Source: Amycolatopsis sp. NBC_00345
GTDB taxonomy: Bacteria > Actinomycetota > Actinomycetes > Mycobacteriales > Pseudonocardiaceae
Direction: 5' to 3'
NCBI RefSeq assembly: GCF_036116635.1
Contig: NZ_CP107995.1
Span: 6,820,001-6,884,000 of the forward strand
Length of the DNA stretch: 64,000 nucleotides
A model generated the notes under the pieces. The model made no database searches. It had not been told where the DNA came from and saw only the letters and a program-made list of their open reading frames with translations. The translations under genes were made by a program, and so were the position numbers. Positions 1 through 12,074 of this stretch are shown here, piece by piece; positions within the stretch are counted from its first letter, which is position 1, and each line of letters begins with the position of its first letter.

Positions 1-268
1 GCCACGGCAGCATCACCGGCGTCGTCCAGCTGTGCAGCAGTGCCCGGAACCGGCTGGGTGCCGGCTGCGGACGCGACGCGAGCCTCGGTTCGAGGTCCGC
101 CCACACGCCATCGACCAGCGCCGAGACGTCCGGTGTGGACAGTGCGGAGAGCCGGCCGCGGCAGGCGCCGCACAGCTCCAGGTGGGCTTCGACCGCCCAG
201 GCCTGGTCGGCGGGCAGGTCGTGCCCGTGGAGGTAGCCGGTGAGCAGCTGTTCGGAGACGTGGTTCAT
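1..268 (-). CDS. Zinc-binding anti-sigma factor, N-terminal part (runs off the window)
   Basis: Reading leftward from the ATG at 268, the protein opens MNHVSEQLLTGYLHGHDL and carries a HxxxCxxC zinc anti-sigma motif (AHLELCGAC) near residue 30. That is the hallmark of ZAS-type anti-sigma factors, which hold an ECF sigma factor inactive. Its ATG overlaps the sigma stop codon as ATGA (265-268), so the pair is probably translationally coupled. The C-terminal part, including any membrane segment, lies beyond base 1. Role is inferred from motif and position next to the sigma gene. Confidence 0.85.
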   Translation of the reverse strand, partial: MNHVSEQLLTGYLHGHDLPADQAWAVEAHLELCGACRGRLSALSTPDVSALVDGVWADLEPRLASRPQPAPSRFRALLHSWTTPVMLPW

Positions 269-828
269 GACAGTGCCTCTCGCATGGCGATCCGCGCACG
301 GCGCGCCCGTGTTTTCACAGTTCCTTCCGGGAGCCCGAGCAGGACGGACGTCTCGCGGACGGACAGCCCGTCGAGCACCATCGCCTGCAGAACCTGACGC
401 AGCTCGGGTGCCAGCGCGCGCAGGGCGTCACCGACGTAGTCGCCGACCGTTCCGGCCAGCGCCTCCTCCTCGGCGGCGGGGGCCACCGTCGCGACGTTCA
501 CAGCCGGTGGCAGCTGCGCGTGGTGCGCCCGGCGGCGGAACGCGTCGACCAGTCTCCGGGCGGCGATCGTCCACACCCACCCGACGGCCGTCCCGCCGGC
601 CGCGGCGCCCGAGAACGAGCCCGCGGCCCGCCAGACGGCCAGATAGGTCTCCTGCATGACCTCCGCGACGACCTGTTCGTCGGCGCATCGGCGGCGCAGG
701 CGCACGGCGAGCCAGGGCGACGTACGGCGGTAGAACTCTTCGAACGCCGCCCGGTCACCCCGCGCCGTCCGGCGGACGAGTTGCTCCTCGTCCGCCTCCG
801 CTGGTGGCTTGTGCTTCACACCAGGCAA
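265..828 (-). CDS. ECF (sigma-70 family) RNA polymerase sigma factor
   Basis: About 187 residues, the normal size for an ECF sigma factor. Region 2 lies around residues 20-90 (EEFYRRTSPWLAVRLRRR, then VMQETYLAVWR) and region 4 around 130-183 (LAPELRQVLQAMVLDGLSV, LPEGTVKTRARRAR). It would direct RNA polymerase to a small regulon and is controlled by the anti-sigma encoded immediately downstream with a 4-nt overlap. The start is uncertain: TTG at 828 opens the frame, but GTG at 819 is an equally plausible start and neither has a strong ribosome binding site. It lies 53 nt after mazG on the same strand. Confidence 0.9.
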   Translation of the reverse strand: MPGVKHKPPAEADEEQLVRRTARGDRAAFEEFYRRTSPWLAVRLRRRCADEQVVAEVMQETYLAVWRAAGSFSGAAAGGTAVGWVWTIAARRLVDAFRRRAHHAQLPPAVNVATVAPAAEEEALAGTVGDYVGDALRALAPELRQVLQAMVLDGLSVRETSVLLGLPEGTVKTRARRARIAMREALS

Positions 829-844
829 GACGCCGGTGACCGCG

Positions 845-880
845 ATCCGGTTCTCACCCGGATGTGTGCTGTGTCACAGC
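845..880. terminator. Two adjacent short inverted repeats at the 3' end of mazG
   Basis: Between mazG and the sigma gene lie two perfect small inverted repeats: ATCCGG/CCGGAT (845-850 and 858-863) and GCTGTG/CACAGC (868-873 and 875-880). The second touches the mazG stop codon at 881. There is no U-tract. They could form a weak terminator or processing site that separates mazG from the sigma factor transcript. Confidence 0.35.
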
Positions 881-1810
881 TCAGGTGACGTCGGGCCAGA
901 ACTTGCGCCAGCCGTCGGCCTCGAGGGTGGTGGGCTCGACGCCCTCGGCGCGCGCGGCGTCCTCGGCCGCGCGGAGGTCGCGCGCGAACTGCTTCGCGAC
1001 CGCCCGGAGCTCGCTCTCGGGGTCGATGCCCGCGCGGCGCGCCGTGGCCGCCGTGCGGAACAGCTGGGACGCGGGGTCGGTGCCGTCGGGGAACAGGTCC
1101 AGCGGGATGCCGGCGCGGCCGCTGCGCTGGCCGAGCTTCCCGGCGAGCGCCACCGCGGGCTGGCCGAGCGCCACGCCGTCCACAATGGACTTACGCTGCT
1201 TCTCGGCCTGCTTGAGCTCTTCCCACTTCAGTTCCTGGTGCTCGGCCGTGGACACCTTGGCGGCGTCGGCGAAGACGTTGGGGTGACGGCCGACGAGCTT
1301 GGCGACGAGCTCACTCGCCACGTCGTCGATCGTGAACGGGTCCCGCGGGTCTTCGGCGGCCACGCGCGCGTGGAAGAGCACCTGCAGCAGGACGTCGCCG
1401 AGTTCCTCGCGCAGGGCCGCGCGGTCGTTCTCCTCGATGGCCTCAAGCAGCTCGTAGGTCTCCTCGACGAGGTACGTGCGCATCGAGTCGTGCGTCTGCA
1501 CGGCGTCCCACGGGCAGCCGCCGGGCGAGCGCAACCGGTCCATCACCAGCACGGCCTCGACGAGCGGGTCGGCCGGCGCCTGCAGCACCCGCGCCCCGGC
1601 CGCCGTCAGCGCGGCAGCCGTCGGCTCGGCGAGCGAGCCCACGACGAGCACCATGTCGCGCCCGGGCGGCGCTTCGGTGACCGGCGGCAGGCCGAACGCG
1701 GCGGCGTCCACGTCCGACCCCGCGTACACCGCCGCCGCGGTGCGCAGGAGCGGAACCGCGGCGGCCGGGAGCGTCGCCCCTCGGGCGACTACGACTACGG
1801 AGCCGGTCAC
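881..1810 (-). CDS. mazG: MazG family nucleoside triphosphate pyrophosphohydrolase
   Basis: 309 residues. The MazG domain begins near residue 95 with RLRSPGGCPWD and carries the metal-binding EExxE pattern in EETYELLEAIEEND followed by REELGDVLLQ. Members hydrolyse non-canonical or surplus NTPs to NMP and pyrophosphate, a house-cleaning role. The first ~90 residues are a less conserved extension usual in actinobacteria. The GTG start at 1810 overlaps the stop of the upstream SurA-like gene as GTGA. The much longer frame reading through to 2833 is an artefact of high GC. A mazG/lipoprotein/mfd arrangement is conserved in actinobacteria. Confidence 0.92.
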   Translation of the reverse strand: MTGSVVVVARGATLPAAAVPLLRTAAAVYAGSDVDAAAFGLPPVTEAPPGRDMVLVVGSLAEPTAAALTAAGARVLQAPADPLVEAVLVMDRLRSPGGCPWDAVQTHDSMRTYLVEETYELLEAIEENDRAALREELGDVLLQVLFHARVAAEDPRDPFTIDDVASELVAKLVGRHPNVFADAAKVSTAEHQELKWEELKQAEKQRKSIVDGVALGQPAVALAGKLGQRSGRAGIPLDLFPDGTDPASQLFRTAATARRAGIDPESELRAVAKQFARDLRAAEDAARAEGVEPTTLEADGWRKFWPDVT

Positions 1811-2823
1811 TGCTGGGCCGGGGCGGCGCCCGGCAGCGGCAGCACGAGCCCCTGGGTCGCGTTGGCGTTCGGCGCGAGGTCCATGCCCACGGCGTCCCAC
1901 ACGCCGTAACGCGGGTTGATGCGGTAGTCGACGTCGCCGACGTACGGCTGCAGCAGACGGACGCCGATGCCGCCGAGCTGGTCCGGCGTCGGCTGCTGCG
2001 CCTGGTCGGTGGCGACGGGCTTGCCGGTGGTGCGCTGGCGCACGACCGCGACGACCCACGTCGGGTTGCTGGCCGGGTTCGGCTGGAACGCGATCACGGT
2101 GTTGGCCGGCACGCCGAACAGCACCGTCGTGGCGTCCTGCGGCGACGACAGCGCGGGCACCTGCGTGCCGACGTTGCCCTCGACCCCGCCCTGCGCGCCG
2201 CTCTGGATCTCGCCCGTCACGGCCTTCGGGTTGGCGGCGAACTGCCGCGCCTTGGCGATGGCGTCGGTGCGCGCGGTGGCGGGGTCGGCCGAGGACGCCG
2301 TGCCGTCGGCGCTCGGCGCGCCGACGGTGGTGTAGTCGAAGTTGACCGTCAGCGTCGGCAGGTACTTGATCGCGAGCTTCTGCTCGAGGTACTGGTCGGT
2401 CAGCGCCTCGCGGTGGTCGCGCACACGCCAGACGAGCTGCATGACGGCGGCGTCCTGGTTCTGCGTGATGGACTGCGGCAGCGGCCCGGCCAGCGGGTCC
2501 TGGAGCATGGCCGCGCCGATGGCGTCCTGGTCGGCGGAGAGGTTCTCCTTCTGCGCCGCCTTGGTGACCGCCGCGTGCAGCAGCGCCTGGCGCACGATCT
2601 CCCGGCCGACGAGGTCGAGCTTGTGCTGCGCCGCGAGCTGCTTGGCGTACGGCTGCTCCTGGACCGCTTTGTCCAGCAGGTCCTGCACCTGGTCGATGGA
2701 GGTGACCTTGCCGTCGATGATCGCCGCGGCGCTCACCTGGCTGGGCCCGGCACCACACCCGGCGAGCAGGAACACACCGGCCACAACGGCAATCAACGCG
2801 CGAGGGCGCCCCATGATCCGCAT
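1807..2823 (-). CDS. SurA-like N-terminal-domain lipoprotein
   Basis: 338 residues from ATG at 2823; the nearby GTG at 2826 is also possible. The N-terminus MRIMGRPRALIAVVAGVFL ends in LAGC with the lipidated Cys at about 23, so it is an exported lipoprotein. The following region (SAAAIIDGKVTSIDQVQDLL) matches the SurA N-terminal chaperone domain; no clear parvulin rotamase domain is visible. It ends with a short Gln/Pro tail. A role in folding or holding exported proteins is inferred. It is co-transcribed with mazG through a 4-nt overlap. The longer upstream frame to 3066 overlaps a plus-strand gene and is not needed. Confidence 0.8.
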   Translation of the reverse strand: MRIMGRPRALIAVVAGVFLLAGCGAGPSQVSAAAIIDGKVTSIDQVQDLLDKAVQEQPYAKQLAAQHKLDLVGREIVRQALLHAAVTKAAQKENLSADQDAIGAAMLQDPLAGPLPQSITQNQDAAVMQLVWRVRDHREALTDQYLEQKLAIKYLPTLTVNFDYTTVGAPSADGTASSADPATARTDAIAKARQFAANPKAVTGEIQSGAQGGVEGNVGTQVPALSSPQDATTVLFGVPANTVIAFQPNPASNPTWVVAVVRQRTTGKPVATDQAQQPTPDQLGGIGVRLLQPYVGDVDYRINPRYGVWDAVGMDLAPNANATQGLVLPLPGAAPAQQ

Positions 2824-2899
2824 CACAGGCCATACCCTCTCACATGCCCGCCCCCGAAACGCAACACCATGTTGGCACCCTGCGCGGTATTGTCGATAA

Positions 2900-3307
2900 A
2901 TGGACTCTTGGTTGTCGATTGAGGTCCTCGACGGCACGTTCCCGGCCGAAGCCTGGAAGCGCGCACACGGCGACGACCTGACCGAAGCGGCACTGACGAA
3001 CGGCGCCGGGCACTGGACGTGGCACGGGCACCGCTGGGGCGTGACGCTGGAGATCGAGTTCGCCAACGAGCATCAGCGCGACCGCTTCCGCGCCCTCCCG
3101 GCCGTGACGGCCGCCCTCGACGCGGTCCCCGACCCGGACCGCGGCCTGCTGGTCTACCCGGGCCGCGGCGGCGGCTCAGGCGCCCGGGTGCCGCGCGTCC
3201 CCCGGCCCCAGCCGCTGGCGGACGCGGGCGCGCTGCCGACCCCTGAGGTCGAGCACCGCATGCGGCTGGCCACCACGGAACTGCTTGTGAGTGTTTATGA
3301 CGGTTAG
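2900..3307 (+). CDS. Conserved small protein of unknown function next to mfd
   Basis: 135 residues starting MDSWLSIEVLDGTFPAE. It reads as a compact soluble acidic protein with a WTWHGHRWGV segment and a glycine-rich stretch (GRGGGSGARVPRVPRP) near residue 90. I do not recognise a domain. It is divergent from the SurA-like gene and convergent with mfd. Its last eight codons (LLVSVYDG) are the left arm of a 25-bp palindrome and the TAG stop sits in the 2-nt loop, so the hairpin supplies the end of the coding sequence. The tail is therefore probably not ancestral. Confidence 0.65.
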   Translation: MDSWLSIEVLDGTFPAEAWKRAHGDDLTEAALTNGAGHWTWHGHRWGVTLEIEFANEHQRDRFRALPAVTAALDAVPDPDRGLLVYPGRGGGSGARVPRVPRPQPLADAGALPTPEVEHRMRLATTELLVSVYDG

Positions 3308-3332
3308 AACCGTCATAAACACTCACAAGCAG
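3281..3332. repeat. Palindrome family A, copy 1: 25-bp perfect hairpin between convergent genes
   Basis: Left arm 3281-3305, loop 3306-3307 (ag), right arm 3308-3332, perfectly complementary over 25 bp. The right arm ends one base before the mfd stop codon (3333), and the left arm encodes the end of the gene 2900-3307. The core gtgagtgtttatgacggtt is shared with copies at 28192, 37259 and 56362. The loop shows that this copy is in the opposite orientation. A bidirectional terminator is the likely role. Confidence 0.9.
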
Positions 3333-6911
<3,579 letters not shown>

Positions 6912-7573
6912 TGTCCCAGACTACGTGCCGGCACCGACAAGATGCCGCTCACCGCACGAGTGGGCCACTCGCGACATCGGCGGCCGCCGGCGCTCACGCA
7001 GCGGAACCGGGTGACCAGCCGTGGTGGCCGCGAAACTCCCCTCGCGGGGCTCCGGCTGGTCGGTGGCGACCGAGCGTGAACACGCGGCGGAAATGCGGCG
7101 GAACTGGTGCGGACGCGGGTGGGGACGATGGCCGCGATCAGCGGCAGCCGGGCGTCCATGGTCGCCCGGCGCAACGGCTCGACGGCTCGACAGCGCAACG
7201 GCTCCACGGCTCCACGGCTCCGATGCGGAATCGCCGAGCGGGGCCAGCGGCTTCGCGGAGTTGAGCCGGGCCGGACCGGACAGCGGAGCTGAGCCGGAGC
7301 AGGCCAACCCGCGTAGCGAAGCAGAACCGGAGCAGGCCGGACCGGATAGCGGAGCTGAGCCGGGTCAGACCGGACCGCATAGCGAAGCTGAACCGGGGCA
7401 GGCCAACCCGCGTAGCGAAGCTGGGCCAAGGGGGCTCAGCGAGGCCGAACCTGTCGACTTTCCTGCCCGCGAACGGAAACCAGCCCACAGCGCGGCCCAG
7501 CCCGTGAGCAGACCGGCCGTCCGCGCAGCGAACAAACCAGCGATCTTTCCGGTTTGTCCGGCATGCTGGACCC
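6912..7573. other. 660-nt divergent intergenic region, no supported gene
   Basis: Between the divergent starts of mfd and the PQQ-type dehydrogenase. It stays open in several frames only because its repeats are multiples of three. It contains an imperfect duplication of gcgcaacggctc-type sequence (about 7170-7225), then the 33-nt tandem repeat at 7254-7428. Promoters for both flanking genes should be here, but I cannot place them with confidence. Confidence 0.6.
7254..7428. repeat. 33-nt tandem repeat (minisatellite), about four full units plus partial ends
   Basis: Four consecutive 33-nt units occupy 7282-7314, 7315-7347, 7348-7380 and 7381-7413, each starting agcgaagct or a close variant and containing accggagcaggcc. 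A degenerate unit precedes them (7254-7281) and a partial one follows (7414-7428). Because 33 is a multiple of three, the array reads as an 11-residue repeat in open frames on both strands (for example SGAEPEQANPR on plus, AQLRYAVRPAP-like on minus). Those frames run into the real dehydrogenase gene or lack homology-like features, so I treat the array as non-coding. Confidence 0.8.
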
Positions 7574-8767
7574 ATGCGCCTGTCCGGACCGGCCCTGCTC
7601 GTGACGCTCGTGGTGTTCGCTTCCGCCTGTTCCAGCCCGCCCGGGGCCGCCCAGCCGCCCCCGGCCAGCGCCCCAGTGCCGCCGGCCACCACGCAGGCAG
7701 CCGGCGGCTTCCGCGTCGAGGAGGTGGCCGGCGGGCTGGAGCACGGCTGGGACATCGGCTTCCTGCCCGGCGGCGCCATGCTCGTGACGCAACGCCCGGG
7801 CCGGCTGGCGCTGGTGCGCGGCGGCCGGACGACCGAGGTCCGCGCCGACTTCTCCGACGTCCTCGTGCAAGGCGAAGGCGGTCTGATGGGGCTGGCGCTC
7901 GCCGCGGACTTCGCGTCGTCGCGGGAGTTCACCACCTGCCAGACGCATCAGGAGAACGGCAAGGCCGTCGACATCCGGCTGGTCACCTGGCGGCTGGCCG
8001 ACGACGACGCGAGCGCGGCGAAGGTGCGCGACCTGCTCACCGGCCTGCCGGTGAACCCGAGCGGACGGCACTCCGGCTGTCGCCCGACGCTCGCCCCGGA
8101 CGGCGCGCTGCTCGTCGGCACCGGCGACACCGCGAACCCGGCGGTCTCGCAGGACCGGCACCGCCTCGGCGGCAAGGTGCTGCGGATCAACGCCAAGACC
8201 GGGGAACCGTTGCCGGACAACCCGTTCTTCTCCTCGGCCGACGAGAACGAGCGGCGGGTCTGGACCTACGGCCACCGCAACATCCAGGGCGTCGCCATCC
8301 GCCCCGGCACCGGGCAGGTGGTCACCTCGGAGCACGGGCCGACGTTCGACGACGAGGTCAACCTGATCAAGCGCGGCGGGAACTACGGCTGGGACCCGTC
8401 CAAGGGCGGCACCGACACGACCTATGACGAGAGCGTGCCGATGACGGACAAGAAGCGCTTCCCGGACGCCGTGGATCCACTGTGGACCACCGGCTCGATC
8501 ACCGAGGCGACGAGCGGCGACGCGTTCCTCACCGGTGAGCAGTGGGGCGTGAACAACGGCGCGCTGGCCGTCGCCGCGCTGAAGGGCCAGAAGCTCCTGC
8601 TGCTGCACCTCGACGCCGCCGCGAACGTCACGAGCGTGACCCTGCCGAAGGAGTTCGACGACAAGTTCGGCCGCCTGCGCGGCGTGCGCAGCGGCCCGGA
8701 CGGCGCGCTGTACGTGACGACTTCCAACGGCGACAACGACAAACTGCTGCGCGTAACGCCTTCCTGA
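7574..8767 (+). CDS. PQQ-dependent sugar dehydrogenase-like lipoprotein (soluble aldose dehydrogenase / GdhB fold)
   Basis: 397 residues. MRLSGPALLVTLVVFASAC gives a lipoprotein signal with Cys at 19, followed by a Pro/Ala linker. The six-bladed beta-propeller starts near residue 48 (EEVAGGLEHGWDIGFLP). Family landmarks are SGRHSGCRPTLAPDGALLVG, RLGGKVLRINAKTGEPLPDN, TYGHRNIQGVAI and SEHGPTFDDEVNLIKRGGN. Such proteins oxidise aldoses using PQQ at the cell surface; the true substrate and cofactor loading are unknown here. The ATG at 7574 is chosen because the signal peptide starts there. It is a single gene divergent from mfd. Confidence 0.9.
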   Translation: MRLSGPALLVTLVVFASACSSPPGAAQPPPASAPVPPATTQAAGGFRVEEVAGGLEHGWDIGFLPGGAMLVTQRPGRLALVRGGRTTEVRADFSDVLVQGEGGLMGLALAADFASSREFTTCQTHQENGKAVDIRLVTWRLADDDASAAKVRDLLTGLPVNPSGRHSGCRPTLAPDGALLVGTGDTANPAVSQDRHRLGGKVLRINAKTGEPLPDNPFFSSADENERRVWTYGHRNIQGVAIRPGTGQVVTSEHGPTFDDEVNLIKRGGNYGWDPSKGGTDTTYDESVPMTDKKRFPDAVDPLWTTGSITEATSGDAFLTGEQWGVNNGALAVAALKGQKLLLLHLDAAANVTSVTLPKEFDDKFGRLRGVRSGPDGALYVTTSNGDNDKLLRVTPS

Positions 8768-8769
8768 TC

Positions 8770-9051
8770 AGCATTCCTGACAACAGATATCAGGGAAGCC
8801 GCGTCTACCTGGCCTTCTCCCGCGACGAGACGACCATGGGTTTCGCGTTCCCGAGGGAGCAGCGGGACGCGCTCGTCGCGGGCGAGCCGGAGAAGTTCCT
8901 GCCGCCCGAGCCGTCCGACGAGCGCTACCAATGGGTCCGCGTGCGGCTCGCCGCGCTGGAGGCCGGCGAAATGGCCGAGCTGGTCCTCGACGCGTGGCGG
9001 ATGTGCGTGCCGAAGCGCGTCGCCGCCGCGCACTGCGCCATTCGGTACTGA
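8770..9051 (+). pseudogene. Remnant of a MmcQ/YjbR-like protein gene
   Basis: In frame up to the stop at 9049-9051 the sequence reads RVYLAFSRDETTMGFAFP, then GEPEKFLPPEPSDERY, WVRVRLAALEAGEMAEL and VLDAWRMCVPKR. This looks like the C-terminal two thirds of a MmcQ/YjbR-type protein (usually about 115-120 residues). The first 30-40 residues are missing: homologous-looking sequence continues upstream of the only ATG (8836) back to just after the dehydrogenase stop. Either it is a decayed 5'-truncated copy or a 71-residue protein starts at 8836. Family assignment is from memory of the motif pattern. Confidence 0.5.
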
Positions 9052-9158
9052 TCCGACTGCAGCCACGGCGGAAAGGGTTCCTGCGAGCAGATCGGCCGCA
9101 GACCGTGTCCGCCTGCTTTCGGTCGGATTAGTACCGGGACGGCTCAGCCACCTGAGGC

Positions 9159-9878
<720 letters not shown>

Positions 9879-9888
9879 CAAATGCATC

Positions 9889-9902
9889 CTTTACTGTTAA
9901 AG
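9889..9902. promoter_or_regulatory. Candidate MarR operator between SDR and marR
   Basis: ctttactgttaaag: arms ctttA and Taaag (9889-9893, 9898-9902) around a 4-nt centre. It lies in the 31-nt gap between the divergent start codons, upstream of both genes, where an autoregulating MarR protein would be expected to bind. The arms are short, so this is only a candidate. Confidence 0.4.
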
Positions 9903-9909
9903 TATCTCC

Positions 9910-10455
9910 ATGGACGACCGTACCCGCGAGCCGGAAAACGCGTCAAGCGACGAGGTCGACGAGATCCAGCGCGCGTGGCAGCGCGAGCAGCCGGGCGCGC
10001 CCGTGGCGTCGATCGGCGTCATCACGCGGATCTGGCACATCGCGAAGCTGCTGGAGGACGACCGGCGCGCGACCATGCTGCGGCTCGGCGTGGACGCGAC
10101 GACGCGGACGCTGCTGAGCACGCTGCGCCGCGCGGGGCCGCCGTACCGGCTGACGGCGGGCGAGCTGGCGAAGCGCTGCCGCGTCAGCCCCGGCGCCATT
10201 TCCCAGCAGACGGCCCGCGCCGAGCGCGAAGGCCACGTCCGCCGCGTCAAGTCCACAGAGGACCGTCGCACGGTGCACGTCGAGCTGACGGCGGCCGGGC
10301 ACGAGCTGATCGAACGCACTGTCACGGATCTGCTGGAACACGAGGAGACGCTGGTCTCGGCCCTCACCCCGGCCCAGCGCGACCAGCTGGCGGACCTGTT
10401 GCGCGTCGTCCTCGCCGACCTCGACCACCGGGCGGGCCTAGGATCGGCGTCATGA
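9910..10455 (+). CDS. MarR family transcriptional regulator
   Basis: 181 residues. The winged helix-turn-helix is visible as LLSTLRRAGPPYRLTAGELA followed by KRCRVSPGAISQQTARAE and the wing GHVRRVKSTEDRRTVHVE (residues about 65-120). About 50 residues precede the usual MarR core. It is divergent from the SDR gene and its stop overlaps the start of the isochorismatase gene (ATGA at 10452-10455), so marR, isochorismatase and Nudix genes form one operon. It probably represses this unit and the SDR until a small phenolic or similar ligand binds; the ligand is unknown. Confidence 0.9.
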   Translation: MDDRTREPENASSDEVDEIQRAWQREQPGAPVASIGVITRIWHIAKLLEDDRRATMLRLGVDATTRTLLSTLRRAGPPYRLTAGELAKRCRVSPGAISQQTARAEREGHVRRVKSTEDRRTVHVELTAAGHELIERTVTDLLEHEETLVSALTPAQRDQLADLLRVVLADLDHRAGLGSAS

Positions 10456-10970
10456 CCGAGATCGACCCCGGCTCCTCCGCCCTCCTGCTCATCGACCTGC
10501 AGGAGCGGATCGTGGCCCTGCCGACGACCCCGCTGTCCGGCCCGGAGGTCGTGGCGAACGCCGTGCGCCTGCGCGACGCGTTCGCCGAGGCCGGCGGCCA
10601 GGTGGTGATCATCCAGGCGGTGCGGCCGGGCAGCGAGCTGGCCGAGGGCAACGACGTGCTGCCCGAGATCAAGCCGCGCGTCGGCGAGAAGCTGGTGGTC
10701 AAGCAGACCATCGGCGGCTTCTACGGCACCGACCTGCACGCCCACCTGCGCGACGCCGGCGTGCGCACGGTGGTGTTCGGCGGGATCGCCACGGAGTTCG
10801 GGGTGGAGTCGACGCTGCGCGCCGCCGCGGACCACGGTTACACGACCATCGCGGTGTCCGACGCGATGACCGGGCTTTCGGACATCTCGCACGAGTCGTC
10901 GCTGACGAAGATCTTCCCGCGGCTCGGCACGGTGGCGACCACCGACGAGGTACTGGCGGCGCTCGCGTGA
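10452..10970 (+). CDS. Isochorismatase-like hydrolase with Gly at the usual Cys position
   Basis: 172 residues of the cysteine-hydrolase/isochorismatase fold. The conserved Asp is in LLLIDLQERI (residue about 15) and the Lys in LVVKQTIGGFYGTDL. In nicotinamidase-type amidases the motif TxxCV carries the nucleophile; here it is ATEFGVEST with Gly. Known isochorismatases also lack this Cys and use the Asp for vinyl-ether hydrolysis, so an isochorismatase-type rather than amidase activity is favoured. No siderophore or phenazine genes are nearby. Translationally coupled to marR upstream and Nudix downstream (GTGA overlap). Confidence 0.88.
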   Translation: MTEIDPGSSALLLIDLQERIVALPTTPLSGPEVVANAVRLRDAFAEAGGQVVIIQAVRPGSELAEGNDVLPEIKPRVGEKLVVKQTIGGFYGTDLHAHLRDAGVRTVVFGGIATEFGVESTLRAAADHGYTTIAVSDAMTGLSDISHESSLTKIFPRLGTVATTDEVLAALA

Positions 10971-11359
10971 TCGACAAGATCGCCTGGCTGCACCTCGTCG
11001 ACGGCCGGGTCCTCAGCACACTGTCGAAGGGCAAGGACACCTGGTACTTCCCCGGCGGCAAGCGCGAGCCGGGCGAGTCGGACGTCGAGACGCTGGTGCG
11101 CGAAATCGCCGAGGAGCTGACCGTGGCGCTGGTGCCCGCGTCCATTTCCCCGGCCGGCGCGTGGGAGGCGCAGGCGCACGGCCGCGCGTCCGGCACGGTG
11201 GTGCGGATGACCTGCTACACCGCCGAATACACCGGCACGCTCACGCCGAGCAGCGAAATAGCGGAACTCGCGTGGCTCGGTTATGCCGACCGCCCCCGCG
11301 TTTCCGCGGTCGACCAACTGATCTTCGACGACCTGCACTCACAAGGCCTGCTGCACTGA
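10967..11359 (+). CDS. Nudix hydrolase
   Basis: 130 residues from GTG at 10967, overlapping the previous stop. The Nudix box is complete in its core: GKREPGESDVETLVREIAEE (G-x5-E-x7-REUxEE), with Leu-Thr where a Gly-hydrophobic pair is more usual at the end. Preceded by TWYFPGGK as in MutT-like enzymes. It should hydrolyse a nucleoside diphosphate linked to another moiety; the substrate is unknown. It is the last gene of the marR-isochorismatase operon and is convergent with a tetR gene 19 nt away; a small imperfect stem around 11366-11391 may end both transcripts. Confidence 0.88.
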   Translation: MIDKIAWLHLVDGRVLSTLSKGKDTWYFPGGKREPGESDVETLVREIAEELTVALVPASISPAGAWEAQAHGRASGTVVRMTCYTAEYTGTLTPSSEIAELAWLGYADRPRVSAVDQLIFDDLHSQGLLH

Positions 11360-11378
11360 GCCGCCCTGCTGCGCTGAG

Positions 11379-12047
11379 TCAGCCCAGCAGTTTGGGCTTG
11401 TGTTCCAAGTGGGACAACCCGTTCCAGGCCAGGTTCACCAGGTGCGCCGCCACTTCGTCGCGCTTCGGCTTGCGGGCGTCGAGCCACCATTGGCCGGTCA
11501 GGGCGACCATGCCGACCAAGGCCTGGGCGTAGACGGCCGACAGCTTCTCCTCGTACCCGCGCGCCGCGAACTGCTGCGCGAGGATGTGCTCCACCTGGCT
11601 GGCGATGTCGTTCAGCACAGTGGAAAACGTGCCGGTGGAGCTGGCCACCGGGGAGTCGCGGACCAGGATGCGGAAGCCGTCGTGGGAGTCCTCGACGTAG
11701 CCGAGCAGCGCGCAGGCCGCCTGTTCCAGCATCACGCGCGGGTGGCCGCCGTGCAGCGTGGAGACCATGCGGTCGAGCAGGACGCGCGTCTCGCGGTCGA
11801 CGACCACCGCGTAGATGCCTTCCTTGCCACCGAAATGCTCGTACACCACCGGCTTGGAGACGTTGGCGCGAGCCGCGATCTCCTCCACCGAAGTGCCGTC
11901 GAAGCCCTTTTCCGCGAACAGCGCCATCGCCACGTTCAGCAATTGCTGCCGGCGCTCGCTGCCCGTCATGCGGACCCGGGTCACCGGAGCGGTCGGACGC
12001 GCTCCGGTGACGGCCGCCTCACGCTTGGCCCGTCGTCTCCCCGCCAC
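11379..12047 (-). CDS. TetR family regulator, probably of the adjacent desaturase
   Basis: 222 residues from GTG at 12047; a later ATG giving MTGSERRQQLLN is possible because the first 25 residues are basic and disordered-looking. The HTH is clear: LNVAMALFAEKGFDGTSVEE, IAARANVSKPVVYEHFGGKE. It is encoded 27 nt downstream of the acyl-CoA desaturase on the same strand, so the two are likely co-transcribed. TetR proteins sensing acyl-CoAs commonly control desaturases in actinobacteria; that role here is inference, supported by an inverted repeat upstream of the desaturase. Confidence 0.88.
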   Translation of the reverse strand: MAGRRRAKREAAVTGARPTAPVTRVRMTGSERRQQLLNVAMALFAEKGFDGTSVEEIAARANVSKPVVYEHFGGKEGIYAVVVDRETRVLLDRMVSTLHGGHPRVMLEQAACALLGYVEDSHDGFRILVRDSPVASSTGTFSTVLNDIASQVEHILAQQFAARGYEEKLSAVYAQALVGMVALTGQWWLDARKPKRDEVAAHLVNLAWNGLSHLEHKPKLLG

Positions 12048-12074
12048 CGGGGCAGACTACGCCGAACCGGGGAG

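Noticed and set aside
881..2833. 650-residue frame joining mazG to upstream sequence
   Set aside because: The upstream half is the wrong frame of the SurA-like lipoprotein; the real mazG start is the GTG at 1810 overlapping its stop.
7021..8427. 468-residue plus-strand frame through the 33-nt repeat and into the sugar dehydrogenase
   Set aside because: It overlaps the dehydrogenase in another frame and is open mainly because the repeat unit is a multiple of three.
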